64,000 nucleotides of DNA from Adhaeribacter aquaticus DSM 16391 (lineage in GTDB: Bacteria; Bacteroidota; Bacteroidia; Cytophagales; Hymenobacteraceae), in assembly GCF_000473365.1 (NCBI RefSeq), contig NZ_KI421517.1, forward strand, positions 2,754,895 through 2,818,894, in the 5' to 3' direction. Both the position numbers and the translations under genes were made by a program. The notes below the pieces were generated by a model. That model was given only the letters and a program-made list of their open reading frames with translations. It searched no databases and had not been told where the DNA came from. Shown in pieces: positions 24,992 to 34,260 of the stretch. Every line of letters begins with the position of its first letter. The first letter of the stretch is position 1.

Positions 24992-26272
24992 ATGTTAGGT
25001 AACGTCACCTGTATAAAACAACAGATCCTTATTTTTGTTTGCTTGGTTTTATGTAATATTAATGTAGCCCAAATCCCCAATCAGCAAAATGTATTAGCAG
25101 ATCGGCGGAATGGACCCGAAGCTTATAAAAAACCTTATGTAATTTTAATTTCGGTAGATGGCTTCCGGGCTGATTATGCTGAAAAATATAAAGCTGAAAC
25201 CATACGGAAATTACAAAGCCAAAGTGTACAGGCAAAATACCTGATTCCTTCTTTCCCTTCTAAAACCTTTCCGAATCATTATACTTTAACTACCGGGTTA
25301 TACCCAGCTCATCATGGCATTATTAATAATTATTTCTATAACCCTAGTCAGAAAAGCTTTTATGCAGTAGCCAAACCAAAAGTAGTGCGCAACGGAACCT
25401 GGTATGGAGGAACGCCACTTTGGGTATTAGCTGAGCAGCAACAAGTATTATCAGCGTGTTTATTCTGGCCCGGCTCTGAAGCCAATATTAAAGATGTAAG
25501 GCCTTCTTATTATTACAATTATACCGAGAAAATACCAATTGAGCAACGAATTCAGATTATTGTAGATTGGCTAAATCTGCCGGCAGAAAAGCGTCCGCAC
25601 CTGATTTCATTTTATCTGCCTGAAGTTGATAAAGCAGGCCACGCGCATGGCCCAAATGCTCCAGAAACAGGAGCCGCGGTCAGATTCATTGATGCTGCTG
25701 TTAAGCAGTTAACGGAAGCAGTTGCTACTACTGGCTTGCCTGTTAATTATGTACTGGTATCGGATCATGGCATGGTGGAGGTTGATAATAAAAATACAAT
25801 GCTATTACCTGGTTATGTTGATACTGCTCAATTTGTAGTGGCCATAAATGATGTGATGGTTGAGCTTTATTCGAAAACAAAAAATCAGGAGGAAATTAGT
25901 AAGACCTATAAAAAGCTGAAACAGGATCAGAACGGATACAAAGCCTATATAAAAACTAACACGCCTGCTCGTTTTCATTACCGGGCAAAAGATGATTCCC
26001 TGCAACGGATTGGGGATATAATATTATTAGCGCAATACCCGAAAATTTTCCGGGTGGGTTCCGGTAAGGCAAATCCTGGTACGCACGGCTTTGATCCTAA
26101 ACTGAAAGATTTACGGGCAATATTTTTTGCCTGGGGACCAGCTATAGAGAAAAGGATAAAGTTAAAGCCGTTTGAAAACGTGCATGTTTATCCGTTTGTG
26201 GCCAGATTGTTAGAATTAGAATATTCGTTTAAAATTGATGGGGATGACAGAGTAGTGAAAAAGGTGTTCTAG
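24992..26272 (+). CDS. Nucleotide pyrophosphatase/phosphodiesterase (NPP) family alkaline phosphatase-like enzyme
   Basis: The 426-residue protein has a hydrophobic N-terminal signal to about residue 27 (CLVLCNINVAQ). The two-zinc active site is complete: first aspartate in ILISVDGFRADY, nucleophile threonine in PSFPSKTFPNHYTLTTGLYP, PEVDKAGHAHGP with aspartate and histidine, VLVSDHGM and GTHGFDP. NPP enzymes hydrolyse phosphodiester or pyrophosphate bonds in nucleotides, nucleotide sugars or lipids. With no insertion domain of the eukaryotic type, this is the short bacterial form. Export suggests phosphate or nucleotide scavenging. It converges on the TIM-barrel gene. Confidence 0.92.
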   Translation: MLGNVTCIKQQILIFVCLVLCNINVAQIPNQQNVLADRRNGPEAYKKPYVILISVDGFRADYAEKYKAETIRKLQSQSVQAKYLIPSFPSKTFPNHYTLTTGLYPAHHGIINNYFYNPSQKSFYAVAKPKVVRNGTWYGGTPLWVLAEQQQVLSACLFWPGSEANIKDVRPSYYYNYTEKIPIEQRIQIIVDWLNLPAEKRPHLISFYLPEVDKAGHAHGPNAPETGAAVRFIDAAVKQLTEAVATTGLPVNYVLVSDHGMVEVDNKNTMLLPGYVDTAQFVVAINDVMVELYSKTKNQEEISKTYKKLKQDQNGYKAYIKTNTPARFHYRAKDDSLQRIGDIILLAQYPKIFRVGSGKANPGTHGFDPKLKDLRAIFFAWGPAIEKRIKLKPFENVHVYPFVARLLELEYSFKIDGDDRVVKKVF

Positions 26273-26295
26273 CGGTGGTAGTTTAGCTACCGTGT

Positions 26296-27201
26296 TTACC
26301 AATCAAAAATAGTTCTTACATAATCACAGCTTTTCTTCCAGTCGTCTTTCACGGAATTAACCGGGGGCGTATCGAAAGCCAGTTCAATGGCAGCTTGGCC
26401 TTTAAAGCTGACTTTTTTCAAGGCTTGGGCTATGGCCAGGAAATCTGTGCTTCCTTCGCCAACGGCTTCGGTCCAGGTGCCGTTGGCGTCCTGATCGCGG
26501 AGATGGATGTATACCATTTGTTTTCCGTACGATTGAATAAACCACACCGGATCAACTCCTCCCCGAATCAGCCAGTTAATATCGGGCCCTAGTTTCATAT
26601 CCGGGATTCTGGCCAAAGTTCCTTTAAGGTCGTGCAGGTTGTTCTTTACCTCGTACGTATGATTATGCAGGTTTGCCTCTACTTTGTTCTTCTTACAAAT
26701 TTGTAAAATCTTCAGCAATAACTCCGCCTGCGCATCCAATTCTGCTTCGGTTTTAAGTCTTTTGGCGTCACCTACCGAAATGCCAAAAGTAGATCCGCCC
26801 AATTGGTGTAGCCGTTCTATCACTTTTTCGGCATCCTCCAAAATTTGGTGGTGCTTAGCACGATCCCACATGGCGGCATTATACGAAGTGCCGGTAACCG
26901 GCACCCCGTATTTAGTTATCAAATGCTCGATTCTAGATACAGCATCCTCGTGACGCAGGATAGATTCCATTAATTCTACCCCATCTAATCCGGCATATTT
27001 GAAATCGCTGAAAACCTGATCTAAAATGGGAGTGCAATCCCATTCGGGCGGGTATTTGCTCGCGTATACCCACACATGCCCGCTTACCGGAACACGCCTC
27101 CCAAAAGAAGCCGCGGTAGCAAGACTTTTTGTAAATAAAAGACCTGCTGCCGCGACAGAAGATTTCTGGATAAATTGACGACGGGAATATTGTTCCAACA
27201 T
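26296..27201 (-). CDS. Tat-exported sugar phosphate isomerase/epimerase-like TIM-barrel protein
   Basis: From the ATG at 27201 the product has 301 residues and opens with MLEQYSRRQFIQKSSVAAAG, a perfect twin-arginine motif, so it is exported folded and probably metal-loaded. The barrel has features of the xylose-isomerase-like AP endonuclease 2 family (LDGVELMESILRHED, AEANLHNHTYEVK-like KVEANLHNHTYEV, LGPDINW, YIHLRDQD, GEGSTDF, AAIELAF), with His/Asp/Glu metal ligands. An earlier in-frame start at 27264 would overlap the upstream dehydrogenase gene by 29 bases and put 21 residues before the Tat signal, so it is not preferred. The gene follows the PQQ dehydrogenase by 34 bases and is surely co-transcribed, suggesting a joint role in periplasmic sugar or polyol oxidation. 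Confidence 0.88.
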   Translation of the reverse strand: MLEQYSRRQFIQKSSVAAAGLLFTKSLATAASFGRRVPVSGHVWVYASKYPPEWDCTPILDQVFSDFKYAGLDGVELMESILRHEDAVSRIEHLITKYGVPVTGTSYNAAMWDRAKHHQILEDAEKVIERLHQLGGSTFGISVGDAKRLKTEAELDAQAELLLKILQICKKNKVEANLHNHTYEVKNNLHDLKGTLARIPDMKLGPDINWLIRGGVDPVWFIQSYGKQMVYIHLRDQDANGTWTEAVGEGSTDFLAIAQALKKVSFKGQAAIELAFDTPPVNSVKDDWKKSCDYVRTIFDW

Positions 27202-27235
27202 CAGCTTAAGGTATCCTTCCCGGTTAATTAAAGAG

Positions 27236-29380
27236 TTATTTTTTATCGGGTAAGGCAAAAGCAACGTAACTATCGCCTTTACGGGCGCCTAATTTGGTTC
27301 CGCCACAAGCTACTACTAAATATTGCTTGCCATTTACCTCATAGGTACTTGGGGTTGCAAATGCTGCCGCAGGTAAAGTGGTTTCCCAAAGAAGCTTACC
27401 ATTTTTCTTGTCGTAAGCCCGGAATTTACCATCTTTGGTACCGGCAATAAATAACAAACCACTGGCTGTTACTACCGGGCCGCCATAGCTTTCGGCCCCA
27501 GTATTCCGGATTCCTTTAGCGGCCAGTTCCTGATTTTCGCCGTAAGGTATTTTCCAGAGGTACTCGCCGGTATTTAAATTAATGGCATTTAAAGTACCCC
27601 AGGGTGGGGCAACGGCCGGATTTCCATTTTTATCCAGGAACTTAGTATAGCCAGAAATGCGATATGGTACATTCGGGGTTCCTTTCTTATTATCTAATCC
27701 TGGTTCCTTTAAGTTCGTTATGCCGGGTTCAATTCTTTCGGTACCAAATAAAAAGGCTACTAACGCTTTTTTCTCTTCCGCTGAAAATTTAGTAAAGGCT
27801 GGCATCATGCCTTTGCCGCGCGAGACAATATTGTTCACATAATCCATAGACCGATGATTTTCAATATCTACCAAAGAAGGAAAGCCACTCGCCGGATTGC
27901 CCTTGCGTTCTGAGCCGTGACAGGAAGAGCAGTTGTTCGTATATAAGCGTTCACCAGAACTTAAACTCGTTAATTTGGCATCTGTTGAAGTAGATTTCAA
28001 GGCTATTAGCCAAGCCATTTCATTGCTATTTAAATACATAATGCCATCCGGATCCACGGCTACGCCTCCCCACTCGGCACCACCATCCAAGCCAGGAAAA
28101 ACAATAGTACCTTGTTTGCTTAAAGGCGTGAAAGGTCCTTCCGATCGGGAGGCTTTTAATGTTTTTTTCAGCTCATCCAGATTCTCTGCGTATGGGTTTA
28201 AGTCTTTTTCCGTAAGTGTTTGCCGGGCGTAAGGGGCCGGTTTGGTTGGAACAGGTTGGGTAGGCCAGGCTTCTTCTTCCGGTATGTCGGTGGCGGGCAT
28301 GGCTTTTTCTTCAATCGGGAACAACGGCTTTCCATTTACCCGATCAAAAACAAAAACATAACCTTGTTTAGTTACCTGCGCTACCGCATCTACTTTCTTG
28401 CCATCTATTTTTAGCGTAACTAAGTTTGGTGGGGAAGGTGGGTCCCGGTCCAAGATATCGTGGTGCACCATCTGGTAATGCCATATCCGTTTACCGGTTT
28501 TAGCATCCAGGGCCAGTAAGCAGTTCGCAAATAAATTCTGGCCCTTTCGGTTGCCCCCGTAAAAATCAAAAGCAGCAGAGCCGGTTGGCACGTACAAAAT
28601 GCCCCGTTGCCGATCTACGGACATGCCTGACCAGTTGTTGGCAGCACCTACTTCGGTATTTTTATAAGTGTCTTTAGGCCAGGTGTCGTAGCCATATTCT
28701 CCCGGGCGGGGAATGGTATGAAATACCCAGGCTAATTTTCCGGTACGAATATTAAAAGCCTGAATATTGCCCAAAGAAGCATCCGCACCTTCTGAAACCC
28801 GGAGCGGCATAATAATCAGGTCGCCGTAAACCGTTCCCGGAGTATTCGAAATTACAAATTTGTCTTTAGCGGTTTCGCCTAAACCTGCTTTCAGGCTGGT
28901 GCGACCGTTTTCGCCAAAAGCACTGATAGCTTTTCCGGTACGCGCATCCACGGCATGTAGCCAGGGGCCATTGGTATATAAAATACGTTTATCATTGCCG
29001 GCTTCCCAATACACCAAACCCCGACTATTACTTAAGTTATTAGATTCGGCATCTGGTTTTAAACGCCAGCGTTCTTTACCAGTGGCGGCATCTACTGCAA
29101 AAGGCTGGGTAGTAGCCGTCATGCCATAAAGCACGCCATCTACTATTATTGGGTTGCATTGAATTTGGCCTGAGTCCAGGGTATGGTATTGCCAGGCAAC
29201 TTTTAATTGCGCTACGTTAGAAGCTGTAATCTGCTTTAAAGTAGAATAATGGTTCCGGTCAGGACCGCCCAGGTATTCACTCCAATCACGTCCTGAAGCA
29301 GTAGGGTTATCGGGTAAAGCTAAACTTAATAAAGCTCCGGTAAATCCTAAAATGGCTGCCGGAAGAATAAATCGTTTCAT
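27236..29380 (-). CDS. PQQ-dependent dehydrogenase with inserted cytochrome c domain
   Basis: The 714-residue protein has a signal peptide (RFILPAAILGFTGALLSLALP) and a beta propeller of the quinoprotein glucose/alcohol dehydrogenase type. It begins WSEYLGGPDRNHYSTLKQIT with tryptophan-docking repeats such as AVDAATGKERW, AVDARTGKAIS, ALDAKTGKRIW and NLNTGEYLW. A c-type cytochrome domain interrupts the propeller at about 478-545, with haem motif CSSCH near 487 and the methionine ligand in GKGMMPAFTKFS. The last blade then follows (AYDKKNGKLLWE). It would oxidise a sugar or alcohol in the periplasm and pass electrons from PQQ through the haem to the respiratory chain. No PQQ synthesis genes are in the window. 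The substrate is unknown. Confidence 0.93.
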   Translation of the reverse strand: MKRFILPAAILGFTGALLSLALPDNPTASGRDWSEYLGGPDRNHYSTLKQITASNVAQLKVAWQYHTLDSGQIQCNPIIVDGVLYGMTATTQPFAVDAATGKERWRLKPDAESNNLSNSRGLVYWEAGNDKRILYTNGPWLHAVDARTGKAISAFGENGRTSLKAGLGETAKDKFVISNTPGTVYGDLIIMPLRVSEGADASLGNIQAFNIRTGKLAWVFHTIPRPGEYGYDTWPKDTYKNTEVGAANNWSGMSVDRQRGILYVPTGSAAFDFYGGNRKGQNLFANCLLALDAKTGKRIWHYQMVHHDILDRDPPSPPNLVTLKIDGKKVDAVAQVTKQGYVFVFDRVNGKPLFPIEEKAMPATDIPEEEAWPTQPVPTKPAPYARQTLTEKDLNPYAENLDELKKTLKASRSEGPFTPLSKQGTIVFPGLDGGAEWGGVAVDPDGIMYLNSNEMAWLIALKSTSTDAKLTSLSSGERLYTNNCSSCHGSERKGNPASGFPSLVDIENHRSMDYVNNIVSRGKGMMPAFTKFSAEEKKALVAFLFGTERIEPGITNLKEPGLDNKKGTPNVPYRISGYTKFLDKNGNPAVAPPWGTLNAINLNTGEYLWKIPYGENQELAAKGIRNTGAESYGGPVVTASGLLFIAGTKDGKFRAYDKKNGKLLWETTLPAAAFATPSTYEVNGKQYLVVACGGTKLGARKGDSYVAFALPDKK

Positions 29381-29706
29381 GCGGTTGTGGTGGTTTTTTG
29401 CTTTTCTATAGAGTAGTCTAAAAGGAAAAGCTTATTGATTTATATTTTTTAAATATAAGGGTAATAAAAGAAAAGAAAAAGTATTCATGTAAGGTGGTTG
29501 TGTATGGTCTCATAATGAGCTAAATAATACTTATAGTGGTTTCTTTATGAGCTGATTTATGTACTGCTTCCTTTGGCCGAGTCGTTCTTAAGGTTACGGA
29601 AGTATTCACTCCTTAAATTTTTCAGAACCTTGCAACCAATTATTTGTGTGATGGGTCAAATAAGTAAAGGCTGGATCTGCAGAAGGCTATAATAAAATCA
29701 AAACCT
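29381..29706. other. Divergent spacer between dehydrogenase and serpin genes
   Basis: This spacer is about 325 bases long with no coding frame. No convincing promoter box or long dyad was recognised. Confidence 0.4.
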
Positions 29707-30948
29707 ATGAAACGATATATAAATCAACTAATCTTTTTAGGATTAACCGGCATGTTATTTTCGTTTGCTTCTTGCCAAAACGATTTAGCTACCCCAGAAC
29801 AAAATAATACGCCTGATTTGCGACCTCTTACCAATCAGGAAGCAAAAACTGTAGAAAGCTCTAACGATTTTGCTTTTAAAGTTTTCTCAGCCATCAGGCA
29901 GAAAGAAGAACGCCAGAATATTTTTATTTCACCGTTTAGTATATCTTCTGCCCTCACCATGGCCTATAATGGGGCAGATGGTGCTACCAAAGCAGCTATG
30001 CAGGAGGCGTTAGGTTTTGCTCCTCAAACCGAAGAGGAAATAAACCAGTCATTTAAGAGCTTGAATGAATTACTAAACGGTATAGACAAAAAAGTAACTT
30101 TCACGTCTGCTAATTCTATCTGGCACACCAAAACTTATCAATTACAGGCGCCCTTTGTGCAGAAAAACAAAACTTATTTTGGGGCCACTATACAAGGTCT
30201 GGATTTTGCCGCTCCGGGTACTAAAACTACTATTAACAATTGGGTAAAAGAAAAAACGCAGGGTAAAATAGAAAGCATCGTAGAAGATATCCATTCAGGC
30301 CATGTGCTCTTCCTGATCAATGCCATATATTTTAAAGGGGCCTGGACGTATACTTTTGATAAAAAATTAACGCAAAAATTGCCTTTCACCAAAGAAGATA
30401 ACAGTACCTCTTCTGTGGATTTCATGACGCTTAAAGATGGGAAATATCTCTATTATCAGGATGCCACTAAACAATTAATAGATTTGCCTTATGGAAACCG
30501 CCAGTTTAGTATGACTATTCTGGTGCCAAAAGGCCAGAATACGGTAAGTAGTATGGCGGCTAACTTAAATAGCACCCAATTAGCTTCCTGGGTTAAAAGT
30601 GCTGATACGACCAGGTTAGAACTGAAAATGCCCAAATTTAAGCTGGAATATAAGAAAGAGCTGAAAGAAGCATTAACTCAATTAGGTATGGGAAATGCAT
30701 TTTCTATTTCTGCTGATTTTAGCCGCATGATTGAAGGCAAGGCGGGTGGCTTAGCAATCAGCGAAGTTAAGCACAAAACCTTTGTAGATGTAAATGAAGA
30801 AGGAACTGAAGCCGCTGCTGCTACTTCTGTAGGGATTGTTTTAACTTCCTTGCCGCCAAGTATTCTGGTAAATAAGCCATTTATATTTCTGATCAGAGAA
30901 AAATCTACTAATGCCATATTATTTATTGGTCAGTTAATGAATCCTTAA
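29707..30948 (+). CDS. Serpin family protease inhibitor, lipoprotein
   Basis: The 413-residue protein has a lipoprotein signal ending in FASC (about residue 23) and a complete serpin fold from about 45. Family motifs are visible: NIFISPFSISSALTMAYNGA, TSANSIWH, LFLINAIYFKGAW and LPYGNRQFSMTILVPKG. The hinge EEGTEAAAATS is that of an inhibitory serpin: small residues allow loop insertion. Aligning the loop without gaps to alpha-1-antitrypsin (GTEAA...P1-S-x-P-P...NKPF) places P1-P1' at Thr-Ser in IVLTSLPP. The C-terminal NKPFIFLIREKSTNAILFIGQLMNP is typical. As a surface or periplasmic lipoprotein it may protect the cell against external proteases. It is a single gene. Confidence 0.94.
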   Translation: MKRYINQLIFLGLTGMLFSFASCQNDLATPEQNNTPDLRPLTNQEAKTVESSNDFAFKVFSAIRQKEERQNIFISPFSISSALTMAYNGADGATKAAMQEALGFAPQTEEEINQSFKSLNELLNGIDKKVTFTSANSIWHTKTYQLQAPFVQKNKTYFGATIQGLDFAAPGTKTTINNWVKEKTQGKIESIVEDIHSGHVLFLINAIYFKGAWTYTFDKKLTQKLPFTKEDNSTSSVDFMTLKDGKYLYYQDATKQLIDLPYGNRQFSMTILVPKGQNTVSSMAANLNSTQLASWVKSADTTRLELKMPKFKLEYKKELKEALTQLGMGNAFSISADFSRMIEGKAGGLAISEVKHKTFVDVNEEGTEAAAATSVGIVLTSLPPSILVNKPFIFLIREKSTNAILFIGQLMNP

Positions 30949-31318
30949 AATTAAAGTTTCTGATTCTTAGCCAACTGACTATATCAACCAAAGATTGAAA
31001 GGGTCTGTATGAACGCCCCATTTTTATGAATGTGTAATAAAATAATACAGTAGGTACTTCGGCTATAAATCTTTTCCTTTATTTAAGAACTTAGCAGGCC
31101 ACCGGTATAGGGACTTTATCTACAAGCCGTTATAATTCACGGGTGTTAATCGCGTTCCTTGCTTGTGGTTTAATTGCCTAACATAATTAATCTTAAACTT
31201 TTAACCTCTTATTTTACGTAAGGCTTCTATAATAGAAATAATTTTAGCAGAAATGGATGTATTAGAAAGAGAAAATTAATAAATATCATTATTATATTAA
31301 TATTACATAAAAGCAATT
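30949..31318. other. Intergenic stretch before the metal-uptake-like operon
   Basis: No gene was seen. The last 70 bases (31250-31318) are almost pure A/T and lead into a possible promoter for the His-rich gene. No clear terminator for the serpin gene was found. Confidence 0.4.
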
Positions 31319-31326
31319 TATCTTTG
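31319..31326 (+). promoter_or_regulatory. Possible -7 promoter element (TATCTTTG)
   Basis: TATCTTTG matches TAnnTTTG and lies 18 bases before the ATG at 31344. A -33 TTTG box is not evident in the A/T tract upstream. The element overlaps a GTG at 31326, which argues that translation starts at 31344. Confidence 0.4.
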
Positions 31327-31343
31327 TGAGGTTGGCGTTCTAC

Positions 31344-31670
31344 ATGTATCGGTTAAAAAACTATATCGCCTTTGTTCTGTTGCTGGTGTTTGTCCGGGTA
31401 TTAGTGCCGGAAACTACAGTGCTGGCACTCCATGCCCACGAACATACCAAAGAGGTGCAGAAAAAAACAGATACGGGCTTTAGGTTAGATAAAAAACACG
31501 CTCACTGCCATACCGATAATTTATTTAATTCACCTTTTTCGCCTGCCTCTTTAGCAGCAATAATTTCTCCTTTACTAACATTTCCAGATACTTATTCAGT
31601 AAGTCATGGATTTGTATGGAAATTTACCTTCCCCAATAATACCGAATTACGAGGGCCTCCTGTTGCCTAA
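31344..31670 (+). CDS. Small His-rich exported or membrane-anchored protein
   Basis: The 108-residue product starts MYRLKNYIAF and has one hydrophobic segment (about 8-28) followed by two histidine clusters, HAHEH at 30-34 and HAHCH at 52-56, the second with a cysteine. The C-terminal 50 residues show no recognisable domain. The clusters suggest metal binding, and the gene directly precedes a ZnuD-like TonB receptor and a lipoprotein that also has an AHEH motif. Proteins of this size are common as undescribed companions of Bacteroidota metal receptors. No family name can be given. An alternative GTG start at 31326 lies in the putative promoter and is not preferred. Confidence 0.7.
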   Translation: MYRLKNYIAFVLLLVFVRVLVPETTVLALHAHEHTKEVQKKTDTGFRLDKKHAHCHTDNLFNSPFSPASLAAIISPLLTFPDTYSVSHGFVWKFTFPNNTELRGPPVA

Positions 31671-31837
31671 CCATTTTTAATTCTTGTCCTGAATAAGTGT
31701 AGATTTCCTTTCTGAGGTTGCTGTTACTTGTAACAGTAAAGCAACACGGGTTTTCTGGACAATTCGTATTATTCTAAATTAAATTTGCCCTAAATGCTTA
31801 ATTAAAAGTTTTGGGCTATTTCTTCAATTTCGTTATT

Positions 31838-34234
31838 GTGAGTAAGCAATTTTTGATAGGACTGCTATTGCTATGTTGCTTCCCTGCCTTTGCGCAGGAG
31901 CATTTGCAGCAAAGTAAAAAGTGTGGGCTTACCCTTGCCGGTAAAGTAACCGACCAGCACAAGGAAACTCCTCTGCCGGCCGCTAATATTGTACTGGAAG
32001 AATTAAACCAGGCAGTACAAACTGATTTAGATGGTAATTACCATTTTCATGAATTATGTCCGGGAACTTACCATATAAGAACAACTTATGTAGGTTTTGA
32101 GTCGGTACGACAGGAAGTACGTATTTCTGGTTCTGTCATCCGTAACTTTAAATTACACCCGGCCGCTACAGAGTTAGGAACGATACAAATTTCCGGCCAT
32201 CGGATACCTCCTCCGGCTACGCAAGCTACCGGAGTACTGGCAGGGCAGGCCTTAGAGCAAATCCGCGGTGAATCGTTGGGCAAAGCGTTAGAACAAATTT
32301 CCGGCGTTACTACTTTAAATACCGGACCCAGCATATCTAAACCGATAATACACGGCTTACACAGTAACCGGGTGCTGTTGCTTAATAATGGGGTACGGCA
32401 GGAAGGGCAACAATGGGGAACCGAACATGCCCCGGAAATAGATGCCAATGTGGCCTCTACCTTAACGGTAGTAAAAGGAGCAGCCGGAGTGCGGTATGGC
32501 TCCGATGCAATTGGTGGTGTGGTTTTGGTACAACCGGCCCCACTGCGCGATTCTGTTGGTACGGATGCGGCCATTAACCTGGTGGGAATGAGCAATAACC
32601 GGATGGGGAATATCAATGCTACGGTGAATCATAATTTTGCCCGATTGCCGGCCCTGAGTTTTCGGATACAAGGCTCTTTAAAAAAAGGAGGTAATGCCCA
32701 AACGCCGGATTATTACCTGAAAAATACTGGTTTTACTGAGCAAAATTTTTCTGCTTCCCTTGGTTTTCAGAAAGAAAGATACGGATTAGAAGTTTATTAT
32801 AGTCAATATAACAGCAACTTAGGAATTTTGTCAGCGGCGCACATTGGTAATTTAACCGATTTGCTACGCGCCATTCAAAGTCCGGTTCCCCTGGAGTCTT
32901 CCGGGTTCAGCTATAAAATCAACCGGCCTTACCAGCAGGTAAACCACGATTTACTTAAGCTTTCAGGATTTTTCCGAACTGGTGAGGCAGGTAAAATTAC
33001 CTGGATGTCTTCCTTCCAGAGTAATAACCGGGCTGAATACGACAAGCACTTGCCCCGCAATGAGGAACGTGCGGCCCTGAACAAGCCGGAAATTGATTTA
33101 ACCTTAAGCACTTTTTACAACGAAGTAGTTTGGGATCATCGGCCTTTTAAAAATTTAACTGGTACCGTTGGTGTTACCGGCATGCTCCAACGTAACCGAT
33201 ACAGTGGTCGGTTTTTTATTCCAAACTATTTGAATTATACCGGGGGTGTATTTTGGTTGGAACGGTGGCGAAAAGCTAAATGGCAACTGGAAGCGGGCGC
33301 CCGTTATGATTACCGTTTTCTGGATGTAGTGTTTTACGAGAACCGGGTACGCACCGAGCCGCAGTTTACTTACCATAATTTTTCGGGTACCTTAGGCGGT
33401 ATATACGAATTAAACCACCACGTATCCTTCAGCCTAAATGCTGGCACGGCTTTTCGGTCGCCTAATGTTAATGAACTTTTCAGCAATGGCCTGCACCATG
33501 GCACCGCTTCTATCGAAATTGGAGACCAAAGTTTAAAAGCCGAGAATGCGTATAATGTGGTGGCCACGGCTACTTACCGCAGCGAAAAGAAGCTGAACGG
33601 AGAGTTAAGTTTTTATCACAACTACATCCAGAATTATATTTTTCTGGCGCCTGTTTTTCCGGCCACTCTTACCATTCGGGGGGCTTTCCCAACTTTTCGG
33701 TACACTCAGACCAATGCTACTTTCAAAGGCATGGATGTAAGCTTATCCTACCATTTAACGGAGCTTTTGTCTGTAAAGGCGAAAGCGTCCTTAGTGCGAG
33801 CGTTTAATGTAACCGCTAATGATTATTTAATCTTAACTCCCGCCGACCGATTTGATGCGCACCTCCGCTACGAGGCTGCTCAGGCAAAAAATGCATTTTT
33901 CCAGGTAGGTGGCATGTTGGTTCGGCGACAGAATCGAGTTCCGGCTAGCCCGGTGCTTAATGGAGAACCAAGAGAGGAGCCTGCAGTAACTTTTGTGCCA
34001 GTTAACGGCGATTATATTGCTCCGCCTGCTGGTTACTTTTTGCTGCAAGCCAGCTTAGGAAAAACTTTTATGGCAGGTAAACAACCCATTGAAATCAGCT
34101 TGGCGGGCAACAACTTGTTAAACACCACATACCGCGATTACCTGAACCGGTTCCGGTATTTTGCGGATGAAATGGGGAGAAATGTAGTAGTTCGGCTGCG
34201 CATACCTTTAAATTTTAGCAATACTAATAATTAA
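31838..34234 (+). CDS. TonB-dependent receptor, ZnuD-like (probable metal uptake)
   Basis: From the GTG at 31838 the protein has about 798 residues and a signal peptide (SKQFLIGLLLLCCFPAFAQ). A TTG start nine codons earlier is possible. It contains a carboxypeptidase-regulatory-like domain at about 30-110 (LAGKVTDQHKETPLPAANIVL), a TonB plug at about 130-235, and a 22-strand-type barrel to the end. The plug motifs include SLGKALEQISGVTTLNTG, KPIIHGLHSNRVLLLNNGVR and VVKGAAGVRYGSDAIGGVV. Barrel motifs include GTAFRSPNVNELFSNGLHHG and LAGNNLLNTTYRDYLNRFRY. The plug resembles ZnuD-type zinc receptors, and histidine-rich loops (HGLH, LHHG) support metal cargo. The flanking His-rich protein and lipoprotein make an operon. 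Zinc versus copper or another cargo cannot be decided. Confidence 0.88.
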   Translation: MSKQFLIGLLLLCCFPAFAQEHLQQSKKCGLTLAGKVTDQHKETPLPAANIVLEELNQAVQTDLDGNYHFHELCPGTYHIRTTYVGFESVRQEVRISGSVIRNFKLHPAATELGTIQISGHRIPPPATQATGVLAGQALEQIRGESLGKALEQISGVTTLNTGPSISKPIIHGLHSNRVLLLNNGVRQEGQQWGTEHAPEIDANVASTLTVVKGAAGVRYGSDAIGGVVLVQPAPLRDSVGTDAAINLVGMSNNRMGNINATVNHNFARLPALSFRIQGSLKKGGNAQTPDYYLKNTGFTEQNFSASLGFQKERYGLEVYYSQYNSNLGILSAAHIGNLTDLLRAIQSPVPLESSGFSYKINRPYQQVNHDLLKLSGFFRTGEAGKITWMSSFQSNNRAEYDKHLPRNEERAALNKPEIDLTLSTFYNEVVWDHRPFKNLTGTVGVTGMLQRNRYSGRFFIPNYLNYTGGVFWLERWRKAKWQLEAGARYDYRFLDVVFYENRVRTEPQFTYHNFSGTLGGIYELNHHVSFSLNAGTAFRSPNVNELFSNGLHHGTASIEIGDQSLKAENAYNVVATATYRSEKKLNGELSFYHNYIQNYIFLAPVFPATLTIRGAFPTFRYTQTNATFKGMDVSLSYHLTELLSVKAKASLVRAFNVTANDYLILTPADRFDAHLRYEAAQAKNAFFQVGGMLVRRQNRVPASPVLNGEPREEPAVTFVPVNGDYIAPPAGYFLLQASLGKTFMAGKQPIEISLAGNNLLNTTYRDYLNRFRYFADEMGRNVVVRLRIPLNFSNTNN

Positions 34235-34260
34235 TTTTATAAACCTTAAATTTTAAAATT

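Noticed and set aside
26277-26291. Hairpin GGTAG/CTACC between the convergent NPP and TIM-barrel genes as terminator
   Set aside because: The stem is five base pairs and the T tract is poor; support is too weak to list.
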